The notes under the pieces: generated by a model
Databases searched by the model: none
Told to the model about the DNA's origin: nothing
Seen by the model: only the letters and a program-made list of their open reading frames with translations
Shown here: piece by piece, positions 15,074 through 22,288 of the stretch
Numbering within the stretch: position 1 is the stretch's first letter
How the letters are laid out: every line of letters begins with the position of its first letter
Assembly: GCA_031365665.1 (NCBI GenBank)
Contig: JANLYO010000192.1
Span: 1 to 30,531, forward strand
Length of the DNA stretch: 30,531 nt
DNA from: JANYCG01 sp031365665
GTDB taxonomy: Bacteria > Pseudomonadota > Gammaproteobacteria > Burkholderiales > Burkholderiaceae_C
Direction of reading: 5' to 3'
Translations under genes and position numbers: made by a program

Positions 15074-15261
15074 AATTTAATTTTTAAAATTTATTTGAGA
15101 GAAAAATTTGCCATTAGGTCACGTAAAATATCCATAGTTAGATATATAAATTATATTAATTTTAATCATAAAATATACATTTATTTAAAAATAAATAAAA
15201 ATAAACGGCATTTTAGGCGCTCTCATCCTAGGGAAAACCCAAAGAAGCCTAAAATTGAAGC
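15074..15261. other. AT-rich intergenic leader with nested inverted repeats
   Basis: These 188 bp are almost pure A and T until about 15200, in sharp contrast to the G+C-rich flanks. TTTATTT (15180-15186) and AAATAAA (15189-15195) form a palindrome. A perfect 9-bp pair, ATTTTAGGC (15210-15218) and GCCTAAAAT (15247-15255), would fold just before the GTG at 15262 and encloses a GGG-AAAA-CCC hairpin (15231-15240). It may be an H-NS-like or UP-element target, a structured 5' leader, or a mobile-element remnant. Confidence 0.5.
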
Positions 15262-16140
15262 GTGACTTCTCCATTGAACAACGGTTTCAAATCAATTCTG
15301 AACGCCGATCTGCATTGCCACTCTGTGGTCTCCGACGGCACCTTGACCCCCGAAGCACTGGCTGAGCGCGCCGCCAAAAATGGCGTCGAATTGTGGGCTT
15401 TGACCGACCACGACGAGATTGGCGGACAACACCGCGCGCTGGCAGCAGCCAAAGCACAGGGGATGAACTACCTCACCGGCACGGAAATTTCTGTCACCTT
15501 CATTGGCACCACGGTGCACATCGTCGGCTTGGGGTTCAACCCCGATGACGCGCACATGCGGGCGGGCCTCGAAAAAACCCGTGGCGGCCGCCGCGAGCGG
15601 GCCATGGAGATTTCTGAGGGACTGGCCAAAGTCGGCATCCAAGGCGCTTATGAAGGCGCGCTGAAATTCGTCGGCAACCCAGACTTGATCTCGCGCACCC
15701 ATTTTGGCCGCTACCTCGTCGAGGCGGGTGTTTGCAAAGACACCAACGAAGTGTTTCGCAGATACCTCACCGAAGGCAAGCCCGGCTACGTCGAGCACAA
15801 ATGGGCGAATCTCAAAGACGCCGTAACCTGGATCACACAAGGCGGCGGCATTGCCGTGATCGCACATCCGGCGCGTTACAAATTCAGCGCCAACGAAGAG
15901 TACGCGCTGTTTTCTGAATTCAAGGCGCACGGCGGGCAGGCCGTCGAAGTGGTGACTGGCAGCCATACTGTGGCCGAATACGACATCTACGCCAAAACCG
16001 CGCTTGAGTTTGGCCTGGCGGCTTCGCGCGGCAGCGATTTCCACGACCCGGTCGAGTCTCACACCGACTTGGGCACCCTGCCCTACCTGCCTGAACACCT
16101 CACGCCGGTGTGGGAACTGCTCGCGGATCGCATCCAGTGA
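15262..16140 (+). CDS. PHP-domain 3',5'-nucleoside bisphosphate phosphatase / RNase AM-like
   Basis: A 292-residue metal-dependent phosphoesterase of the PHP family (YciV/TrpH-like). Metal ligands are visible: H18-C-H20 (NADLHCHS), D25 (SDGT), H50 (TDHDE), E75 (TGTEIS), H86 (TTVHIVG), the AVIAHPARY histidine and the final GSDFHD. Characterised relatives hydrolyse 3',5'-nucleoside bisphosphates or trim RNA 5' ends; which activity dominates here is inferred from family only. The start is GTG 15262 with no strong ribosome site; TTG 15274 is an alternative. It sits directly behind an AT-rich structured leader. Its TGA overlaps the ATG of the next gene by one base, so a transporter is probably co-translated. 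Confidence 0.9.
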   Translation: MTSPLNNGFKSILNADLHCHSVVSDGTLTPEALAERAAKNGVELWALTDHDEIGGQHRALAAAKAQGMNYLTGTEISVTFIGTTVHIVGLGFNPDDAHMRAGLEKTRGGRRERAMEISEGLAKVGIQGAYEGALKFVGNPDLISRTHFGRYLVEAGVCKDTNEVFRRYLTEGKPGYVEHKWANLKDAVTWITQGGGIAVIAHPARYKFSANEEYALFSEFKAHGGQAVEVVTGSHTVAEYDIYAKTALEFGLAASRGSDFHDPVESHTDLGTLPYLPEHLTPVWELLADRIQ

Positions 16141-17093
16141 TGGCGGCGGGGTCGGCTGGCGTGCGCGCGGCGCCTGCCCTTGACGACCGCGTGCCCAGCC
16201 AACATGCGCTGGCAGGCATCGGGCTGCTGCTGCTGGCGGTGGCGTGTTTTGCCACGCTTGACACCACTGTCAAGTTTGTCAGCGGCAGTGTGCCGATCGC
16301 CATGGCGATGTGTTTCCGTTTTGCATTTCAGGCGGTCTCCACTACCGCCGTGGTGCTGCCCTTCAAGGGTTTGGCGGGCCTTCGCACCGCGCACCCGCGT
16401 TACCAGTTGTTGCGCGGCCTGCTCTTGGTCACCTCCAGCGCGCTGGCTTTTGTCAGCCTGCGTTTTACTTCGGTGGCAGAGTTCACCGCCATCGTGTCGC
16501 TCACACCTTTGATCATCACCTTGATCGCCGCGCTGAAATTGCATGAAAAGGTCTCTGCACTGCGCTGGGTGCTGGTCGTGGGTGGCTTCGCCGGCACGCT
16601 CGTCATCATCCGTCCCGACGGTGATGACTTCAACCTGGCACTGCTGCTGCCACTGGCCCTGGTCACCACCAGCACCTGGTTTCAGTTGCTCACCAGCCAC
16701 TTGGCGCGCACGGAAGACCCGACCACCACCCACCTGTATACCGGCTGGATCGGCACCGTGGTCGCCACAGCCGCCCTGCCTTTTTTCTGGGTGCCGATCG
16801 AGTCCACCACGCTGTGGCTGGCCATGGGCCTGGTGGGTGTGATGGGCACGGTGGGCCATTTTGTGTTGATCCTGGCCTACAAGCAGGCCGAGCCTTCAGT
16901 GTTGACGCCATTTCTGTACGGGCAAATCGTGTTTGCCATGTTGGGCGGTTGGCTGTTGTTTGCCCATGTGCCAGACGCTTGGTCGCTCGGGGGCATTGCC
17001 ATGATCACGGGTTGCGGCGCCCTGGGCACCTGGCTTACCTTGCGCGAAACGCGCGGCGCCAATCGCGTCTCGCCCGAACCGGTCGAATCCTGA
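16140..17093 (+). CDS. EamA/DMT-superfamily transporter
   Basis: A 317-residue membrane protein with about ten predicted helices in two EamA repeats. The first begins GIGLLLLAVACFATLDTTVKF (from about residue 20), and later helices include FTAIVSLTPLIITLIAAL, VLVVGGFAGTLVIIRPDG, TWFQLLTSHLA, GLVGVMGTVGHFVLILA and VLTPFLYGQIVFAMLGGWLLF. The EAEFTAIVSLTPL-like and SVLTPFLYGQIVFA stretches are typical of the S-adenosylmethionine/drug-metabolite exporter type. The substrate cannot be read from sequence. The start at 16140 overlaps the PHP stop by one base (TGATG). The short N-terminal extension is cytoplasmic. Confidence 0.88.
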   Translation: MAAGSAGVRAAPALDDRVPSQHALAGIGLLLLAVACFATLDTTVKFVSGSVPIAMAMCFRFAFQAVSTTAVVLPFKGLAGLRTAHPRYQLLRGLLLVTSSALAFVSLRFTSVAEFTAIVSLTPLIITLIAALKLHEKVSALRWVLVVGGFAGTLVIIRPDGDDFNLALLLPLALVTTSTWFQLLTSHLARTEDPTTTHLYTGWIGTVVATAALPFFWVPIESTTLWLAMGLVGVMGTVGHFVLILAYKQAEPSVLTPFLYGQIVFAMLGGWLLFAHVPDAWSLGGIAMITGCGALGTWLTLRETRGANRVSPEPVES

Positions 17094-17120
17094 GCCAGCG
17101 GCTCGGCTTGGCATAAAGCG

Positions 17121-17744
17121 ATGGCGCAATATTTCGAACTCCACCCCGAGAACCCGCAGGCTCGGCTTCTGAAGCAGGCCGTGAGCCTGCTGGAGAAAGG
17201 CGGTGTGCTGGCGGTGCCCACCGATTCAAGTTACGCGCTGGTGTGCCATCTGGACGACAAGACCGCCGCCGAGAGCCTGCGACGGATTCGCGGCGTCGAC
17301 GACAAACACCATCTGACCCTTTTGTGCCGGGACCTGGGCGAACTTGCCAACTATGCGCGAGTGGACAACCAGCAATACCGTCTGCTCAAATCAGCCACGC
17401 CGGGGTCCTACACCTTCATTTTGCTGGCCAGCAAGGAAGTGCCACGGCGCGTCAGCCACCCGCAGCGCAAAACCATTGGCCTGCGCGTGCCGGAGCATCG
17501 GGTTTTGAGTGACCTGCTCGCGCTACATAACGGCCCGTTGCTGGCAACGACCTTGATTCCGCGCGGTGAGACAGATCCCCTGAACGACGCGCACGACATC
17601 CGCGAACGTTATGAGCACGATGTCGCGGCTGTTCTCGACGCCGGCGCCTGCCCATTGGAGGCGACCACGGTGATTGACTTGAGCGAAGGCCCGCCCGTCG
17701 TGATCCGTGAAGGGCGCGGGTCGCTGGCGGCGCTGGGATTGTGA
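17121..17744 (+). CDS. Sua5/YciO/YrdC family protein (YciO branch)
   Basis: A 207-residue protein with the YrdC-type fold. Recognisable blocks are LLEKGGVLAVPTDSSYALVCHLDD, RRIRGVDDKHHLTLLCRDL, SATPGSYTFILLASKEVPRRVSHPQRKTIGLRVPEH and GPLLATTLI. Sua5/YrdC makes threonylcarbamoyl-AMP for tRNA t6A37. This sequence looks like the YciO paralogue, because the strict K-R...S-N set of TsaC is replaced (for example RGVDDKHH and ATTLIPRGE). A direct t6A role is therefore uncertain; YciO appears weakly active or different in function. It is 27 bp after the transporter, on the same strand, probably in the same operon. Confidence 0.85.
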   Translation: MAQYFELHPENPQARLLKQAVSLLEKGGVLAVPTDSSYALVCHLDDKTAAESLRRIRGVDDKHHLTLLCRDLGELANYARVDNQQYRLLKSATPGSYTFILLASKEVPRRVSHPQRKTIGLRVPEHRVLSDLLALHNGPLLATTLIPRGETDPLNDAHDIRERYEHDVAAVLDAGACPLEATTVIDLSEGPPVVIREGRGSLAALGL

Positions 17745-17746
17745 CG

Positions 17747-17773
17747 TTGATAGCTGAAACACTCTGAGACAAT
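17747..17773 (+). promoter_or_regulatory. Putative promoter for the site-2 protease gene (apparently leaderless)
   Basis: TTGATA (17747-17752), a 15-bp spacer and GACAAT (17768-17773) are followed after 6 bp by ATG at 17780, the same spacing as at 12249-12282. It would drive the site-2 protease and possibly trpS, starting the mRNA at or next to the start codon. Confidence 0.4.
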
Positions 17774-17779
17774 GCCCCC

Positions 17780-18448
17780 ATGGATCCTGTTGAACTTGTC
17801 CGAACCGTACTGATTTACGCCATCCCGGTGCTTTTTGCAATCACCGTGCACGAAGCGGCGCACGGCTATGCAGCGCGCCATTTTGGCGACGATACCGCTT
17901 ATGTGATGGGCCGCATCACGCTCAACCCGCTCAAACACATCGACCCGGTGGGCACAATTTTGATGCCGCTGATGTTGTATTTTGCGACCTCAGGGGCCTT
18001 TCTGTTCGGTTACGCCAAGCCAGTGCCGGTGCGTTTTGGCAATCTTCGCAACCCCAAGCGCGACATGATTTGGGTGGCCTTGGCAGGGCCAGGGGCCAAC
18101 CTGGTTCAAGCGCTGCTGTGGGGCATCCTGTTTTACCTGCTGACCGGGGCTGGCGTGAACGAGCCCTTCTTTCTCAAGATGTGCCAAGGTGGCATGTTGG
18201 TCAACGTGGTGATGTTCGCATTCAACCTGTTTCCGCTGCCGCCGCTGGACGGCGGGCGCATTCTGGTGGGTTTGCTGCCGTATCGCCAAGCCGAACTGGT
18301 CTCGCGCGTCGAACCCTGGGGTTTCTTCATTGTCATGGGGCTGGTGGTGATGGGTGTCGTCAGCAAACTGTGGATGCAGCCTCTGATGGCGCTGACATTT
18401 GGCGCGCTGGACATCGTGCTGGCTCCCTTGGCATGGCTGGTGAATTAA
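17780..18448 (+). CDS. Site-2 protease family (M50) membrane metalloprotease
   Basis: A 222-residue intramembrane zinc metalloprotease. The zinc-binding motif is HEAAH (VHEAAHGYAARHFGDDTAY, first helix), followed by GRITLNPLKHIDPVGTILMP. The second metal-site motif NLFPLPPLDGGRIL supplies the third ligand. The FGYAKPVPVRFGNLRNPKRDM loop is typical of short bacterial site-2 proteases without a PDZ domain, unlike RseP. About five membrane segments are present. Substrates cannot be predicted. The trpS start follows 4 bp after the stop, so the two are probably co-transcribed. Confidence 0.92.
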   Translation: MDPVELVRTVLIYAIPVLFAITVHEAAHGYAARHFGDDTAYVMGRITLNPLKHIDPVGTILMPLMLYFATSGAFLFGYAKPVPVRFGNLRNPKRDMIWVALAGPGANLVQALLWGILFYLLTGAGVNEPFFLKMCQGGMLVNVVMFAFNLFPLPPLDGGRILVGLLPYRQAELVSRVEPWGFFIVMGLVVMGVVSKLWMQPLMALTFGALDIVLAPLAWLVN

Positions 18449-18452
18449 TTCA

Positions 18453-19781
18453 ATGGATCAAAAAAGCATGGGCGTGACACGTTTTCTCACCGGCATCACC
18501 ACCTCTGGCACACCCCACCTGGGCAATTACGTCGGCTCCATCCGCCCGTCTGTGCGGGCCAGCCAACGCGCGGACGTGGAAAGCTTCTACTTTCTTGCAG
18601 ATTACCACGCGCTCATCAAAATCGACGAGCCTGCACGCATCCAGCGCTCAACGCTGGAGATCGCGGCGAGCTGGCTGGCGGCGGGGTTGGATCCGTCCCG
18701 CGTCACGTTTTACCGCCAATCGGACATTCCAGAAATCCCCGAACTCACCTGGCTGTTGACCTGCGTTTGCGGCAAAGGCCTGCTGAACCGCGCACATGCC
18801 TACAAAGCCGCCGTTGACAAAAACCTGGCGGCAGACGCGGAAGCCGAGTCCGACATCAACACCGGCCTTTTCATGTACCCGGTGCTGATGGCGGCGGACA
18901 TCTTGATGTTCAATTCGCACAAGGTGCCGGTGGGGCGAGACCAGGTCCAGCACCTGGAGATGACGCGCGACATGGCGGCCAGTTTCAACCACCGTTATGG
19001 TGAGCATTTCGTGTTACCCGAGGTGGTGATTGAAGAGAGCGTTGCCACGCTGCCCGGCCTGGACGGCCGCAAGATGAGCAAGAGTTATGACAACACGATT
19101 CCGCTCTTTTCGACGCGCGGTCAACTCAAAAAGCTGATCGCTGGCATCGTCACCGACTCGCGCGCTCCAGGTGAGCCCAAGGAGGTGGAAGGATCGGCGT
19201 TGTACCAGATCTACCAGGCCTTCGCTTCGGAGGAGGAAAGCGCCGCTCTGCGCAATGCCTATGCCAGCGGCATTGCCTGGGGTGACGCCAAACAACTGCT
19301 GTTTGAACGTATTGACCGCGAGATTGCGCCGATGCGCGCCACGTACGAAGCACTGATGGCAGACCCAGCCGGCGTGGAAGCCATTTTGCAGGCGGGAGCT
19401 GAAAAGGCGCGCCAGCTGTCAAAACCCTTCATGGCTCAGTTGCGCCATGCCGTGGGTTTGCGAGCTTTGTCGAGCAGCGCTGAAGTCAAATCCCAAAAGA
19501 CCAATAAAGCCTCCTTGCCCGCCTTCAAGCAGTACCGTGATGCCGATGGCAAATTTTGTGTAACGCTTGTCGCAGCGAATGCGGAGGTTCTTTTGCGAAC
19601 CAACGGTTTCGATTCAGTTCAAGAAGCTGCTGCCTTCATAAAAACTTTGCGCGAGACCGGAGCACTGCCTTTGGGAACAAGCTACGCTGCAGTCAGTCAG
19701 ACCCGTGCGTTTGCAGAAGCTCTTGAAACACTTCGGGAGTCGTCTAAGGAGCGGGCTGATCGCCATACGCAACGAACATAG
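18453..19781 (+). CDS. trpS: Tryptophanyl-tRNA synthetase
   Basis: A 442-residue class I synthetase. Signatures: TGITTSGTPHLGN (13-25, the HIGH-equivalent), YFLADYHAL (46-54), GRDQVQHLEMTRDMA (161-175) and KMSKS (207-211). The enzyme core ends near residue 335. About 100 extra residues follow. They contain KASLPAFKQYRDADGKFCVTL, AANAEVLLRTNGFDSVQEAAAFI, which resembles a YegP/DUF1508 domain, and then a charged tail. Bacterial TrpS is usually about 330-340 residues, so the extension is notable; from memory similar extensions occur in other Burkholderiales. Start 18453 is used; ATG 18468 (MGVTRFLTG) is a credible alternative, and neither has a strong ribosome site. Confidence 0.95.
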   Translation: MDQKSMGVTRFLTGITTSGTPHLGNYVGSIRPSVRASQRADVESFYFLADYHALIKIDEPARIQRSTLEIAASWLAAGLDPSRVTFYRQSDIPEIPELTWLLTCVCGKGLLNRAHAYKAAVDKNLAADAEAESDINTGLFMYPVLMAADILMFNSHKVPVGRDQVQHLEMTRDMAASFNHRYGEHFVLPEVVIEESVATLPGLDGRKMSKSYDNTIPLFSTRGQLKKLIAGIVTDSRAPGEPKEVEGSALYQIYQAFASEEESAALRNAYASGIAWGDAKQLLFERIDREIAPMRATYEALMADPAGVEAILQAGAEKARQLSKPFMAQLRHAVGLRALSSSAEVKSQKTNKASLPAFKQYRDADGKFCVTLVAANAEVLLRTNGFDSVQEAAAFIKTLRETGALPLGTSYAAVSQTRAFAEALETLRESSKERADRHTQRT

Positions 19782-19791
19782 CAGTGCCGAC

Positions 19792-19800
19792 TGCTAGAAT
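19792..19800 (+). promoter_or_regulatory. Extended -10 element for tRNA-Ser
   Basis: TGCTAGAAT (TG-N-TAGAAT) ends 11 bp before the mature tRNA 5' end and just downstream of the trpS stop. A start near 19806-19807 would leave a short leader. No good -35 is present, which is compatible with an extended -10 promoter. Confidence 0.45.
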
Positions 19801-19811
19801 GGCGGTCACTT

Positions 19812-19899
19812 GGAGAGATGGCAGAGTGGCCGAATGTACCTGACTCGAAATCAGGCGTACCGCAAGGTACCGTGGGTTCGAATCCCACTCTCTCCGCCA
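19812..19899 (+). tRNA. tRNA-Ser (anticodon CGA)
   Basis: An 88-nt type II tRNA including encoded CCA. The acceptor stem GGAGAGA (19812-19818) pairs with TCTCTCC (19889-19895), followed by discriminator G and CCA. The anticodon stem CCTGA/TCAGG encloses the loop CTCGAAA, so the anticodon is CGA, reading UCG serine codons. The long variable arm (GTACC/GGTAC) is diagnostic of tRNA-Ser, and GGGTTCGAATCCC is the T arm. The cognate SerRS gene is also in the window (24524-25858). Confidence 0.97.
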
Positions 19900-19914
19900 C
19901 AATATTGATCATCT

Positions 19915-19950
19915 GGCAATGCCTTTGCCGCAAGCGCCGGCCCTCTTTTT
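19915..19950 (+). terminator. Weak hairpin/T-run after tRNA-Ser
   Basis: GGCAA/TTGCC (19915-19919, 19925-19929) or, alternatively, GCCG/CGGC (19927-19930, 19938-19941) can pair, and CTCTTTTT ends at 19950. The stems are short, so this is only a candidate terminator for the tRNA transcript. Confidence 0.3.
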
Positions 19951-20068
19951 GGACTGTTTGGCGGGTGTTGCGTCAAAGCGGCAATATGCATCTGAAAACG
20001 CAACCCGACCGGCATTCAGATGACAATGCACCGGCTCCTGGGCGACCAGGCAGAGATTTGCGAACCTG

Positions 20069-22288
20069 ATGCCCAACCTCCAACCGAATGTCCAGTCCAT
20101 TCGCAGCGATGCAGCGGAGAAGCTGCGCGCGAACCACCGCGAGCAGCAGGTCGTATTGGACAACGCGGGTGTCGGCATTGCCTTGATCAAGCAGCGCAAA
20201 GTCCAGCGGTGCAACCAGCGTTTTGCCGAAATTTACGGCTACGCAGACGTAGCCGGGATCTTGGGGATCAGCACGGTTTCGCTTTACCCCGACGAGGCTA
20301 CGTTTAAGGCACTTGGCAAAGCCGCGTATCCAGTCATGGCGGGTGGACGGGCTTACAAGGCAGAGATCCAGATTTCCAGACAGGATGGCGAACGGCGCTG
20401 GGCGAATGTCACTGGCAAATTGATTGACCCTGCTGATCCGGATCAGGGTTCGATATGGATCGTTGACGACATCAGTGAGCAAAAAGCGGCCCAGGCCCAT
20501 TTGCAGACCGTGATGTTTGAGCAGAGCCTCATTCTCGACAACGCGATGGTTGGCATCGTCTTTTTGCGGGAACGCAAAGTCACGCAGTGCAACCGCAGTT
20601 TTGAAGCCTTGTTCGGCTATGAAGCTGGAGAACTCAAGGGCAGTTCGTCGCGCCAGTGGTATTTGTCTGAACAGGATTGGCTCGATGCCGGAGAGCGCTG
20701 TTACGCTCCGTTTGCCGCTGGTGAAGCGTTTGAAGGTGAAATGTTCTTGCGCCGCAAAGATGGCTCGCCCATTATCTGTGATGTCCGCGCCAAGGCGATC
20801 GACGCCACCAACCCAACGCGTGGTTCGATCTGGATCACGATGGACATCACAGCCCGAAAACATGCGGAATTCGAATTGATCCAGGCGCGGGAAAACCTGG
20901 AAAAACTGATCGACCTTCGGACGGGTGAGCTGAAAAACACGGTCAAGGAACTTGAGATCAAGGCAGAGCAGCAAAAGAGTTCAGAGCGTCATATCAAACA
21001 ACTGGCGCATTTTGACCCACTCACCGGTTTGCCCAACCGCCTGTTGCTCAATGAGCGCTGCAACCACGACCTGAGTGTGGCGCAGCGTCGTCAGCATCCG
21101 GTGGCGCTGATGTTTCTGGATCTGGATCATTTCAAGATCATCAATGATTCTTTGGGCCACCGCGTCGGTGACAACGTGCTTGTGGAGTTGTCGGGGCGGC
21201 TCAAATCCGTCATGCGTGAGCAGGATACTGTCGCCAGGCTAGGTGGCGACGAATTCATTTTGTTATTGCCCGATACCGATGCCGCAGGCGCTGCGAGGGT
21301 GGCAGAGCGGGTGCTCCAAATTGCGCAGCAACCTTTACAGATTGAACATCATGAACTGAGCGTAACGCCCTCCATCGGCATTGCCATGTTCCCCAAGGAC
21401 GGACAAAATCTGGACAGCCTTTCCAAGTGTGCAGACGCCGCAATGTACCGCGCCAAAGCCGACGGACGCAATAGTTACCGCTTCTTCACGGATGAGATCC
21501 AGGCCATATCTGATCGAGCTTTGGCGTTGGGCAATGCGCTTCGGCGCGCTCTTGAACGCGATCAGTTTGAATTGCACTATCAACCGCAGATATGCCTGCA
21601 AACTGGCAATAAGGTCGGCGCTGAAGCGTTGCTTCGGTGGCACCACCCCGATCTGGGTTCGGTGTCGCCATCGGAATTCATTCCGCTGGCGGAAAGCGGT
21701 GGTTTGATTTTGCCCATCGGGGAATGGGTGATTGGCACTGCCATCACCCAACTGGCAAGTTGGATCGAGCGTGGCATGGCGCCGATCACCGTGTCCGTCA
21801 ACTTGTCATCGGTGCAGTTTCGCCAGTCCAACCTGCCGCAGCTCGTGGCCGACAAGCTCAACCAAGCCGGTGTCCCCGCCACGCTGTTCGGACTTGAGTT
21901 GACCGAAAGTGTGGCGATGACCAACCCGCAGGCCGCCATTGCCATCATGGATGACTTCCATGGCCGGGGCATCCGCATTTCCATCGACGACTTCGGCACC
22001 GGTTATTCGTCTTTGAGTTATCTGAAGCGGTTCCAGATTGACAAGCTCAAAATTGACCAATCCTTTGTCCAGGACATTGAGCATGATCCGGAAGACAAGG
22101 CAATTGTCCACGCCATCATCAGCATGGCGGCCAGCCTGGGCCTGGAAACGCTGGCTGAAGGTGTGGAAACGCAAGGTCAGCTTGATTTTTTACGCGCCAA
22201 AGGGTGCACGCAGGCCCAGGGTTACCTCTTCAGCAAACCACTTCCTGCCGACCAGTTTGAGGCTTATATCCATGGCTCGACCATGTGA
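20069..22288 (+). CDS. PAS-PAS-GGDEF-EAL cyclic-di-GMP signalling protein
   Basis: A 739-residue cytoplasmic protein with no membrane helix. Two related PAS domains come first (about 22-140 and 145-265; compare LDNAGVGIALIKQRKVQRCNQ with LDNAMVGIVFLRERKVTQCNR), then a coiled linker (~266-310), a GGDEF domain (312-475) and an EAL domain (487-735). GGDEF is intact at 392-396, and the inhibitory I-site RxxD (R383-D386) is exactly five residues upstream. The EAL domain keeps E519-A-L, VNLS, ELTES, DDFGTGYSSL (640-649), DKLKIDQSF and AEGVET. Both cyclase and phosphodiesterase activities are therefore possible; the balance is unknown. The 3' end overlaps the convergent MFS gene by 25 bp. Confidence 0.95.
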   Translation: MPNLQPNVQSIRSDAAEKLRANHREQQVVLDNAGVGIALIKQRKVQRCNQRFAEIYGYADVAGILGISTVSLYPDEATFKALGKAAYPVMAGGRAYKAEIQISRQDGERRWANVTGKLIDPADPDQGSIWIVDDISEQKAAQAHLQTVMFEQSLILDNAMVGIVFLRERKVTQCNRSFEALFGYEAGELKGSSSRQWYLSEQDWLDAGERCYAPFAAGEAFEGEMFLRRKDGSPIICDVRAKAIDATNPTRGSIWITMDITARKHAEFELIQARENLEKLIDLRTGELKNTVKELEIKAEQQKSSERHIKQLAHFDPLTGLPNRLLLNERCNHDLSVAQRRQHPVALMFLDLDHFKIINDSLGHRVGDNVLVELSGRLKSVMREQDTVARLGGDEFILLLPDTDAAGAARVAERVLQIAQQPLQIEHHELSVTPSIGIAMFPKDGQNLDSLSKCADAAMYRAKADGRNSYRFFTDEIQAISDRALALGNALRRALERDQFELHYQPQICLQTGNKVGAEALLRWHHPDLGSVSPSEFIPLAESGGLILPIGEWVIGTAITQLASWIERGMAPITVSVNLSSVQFRQSNLPQLVADKLNQAGVPATLFGLELTESVAMTNPQAAIAIMDDFHGRGIRISIDDFGTGYSSLSYLKRFQIDKLKIDQSFVQDIEHDPEDKAIVHAIISMAASLGLETLAEGVETQGQLDFLRAKGCTQAQGYLFSKPLPADQFEAYIHGSTM

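Noticed and set aside
16083..16859. Minus-strand open frame opposite the DMT transporter
   Set aside because: Gln/His/Gly-rich antisense shadow; the sense frame has two clear EamA repeats.
19697..19933. Minus-strand open frame reading RVGFEPTVPCGTPDFESGTFGH
   Set aside because: A well-known spurious protein produced by reading antisense through a tRNA-Ser gene.
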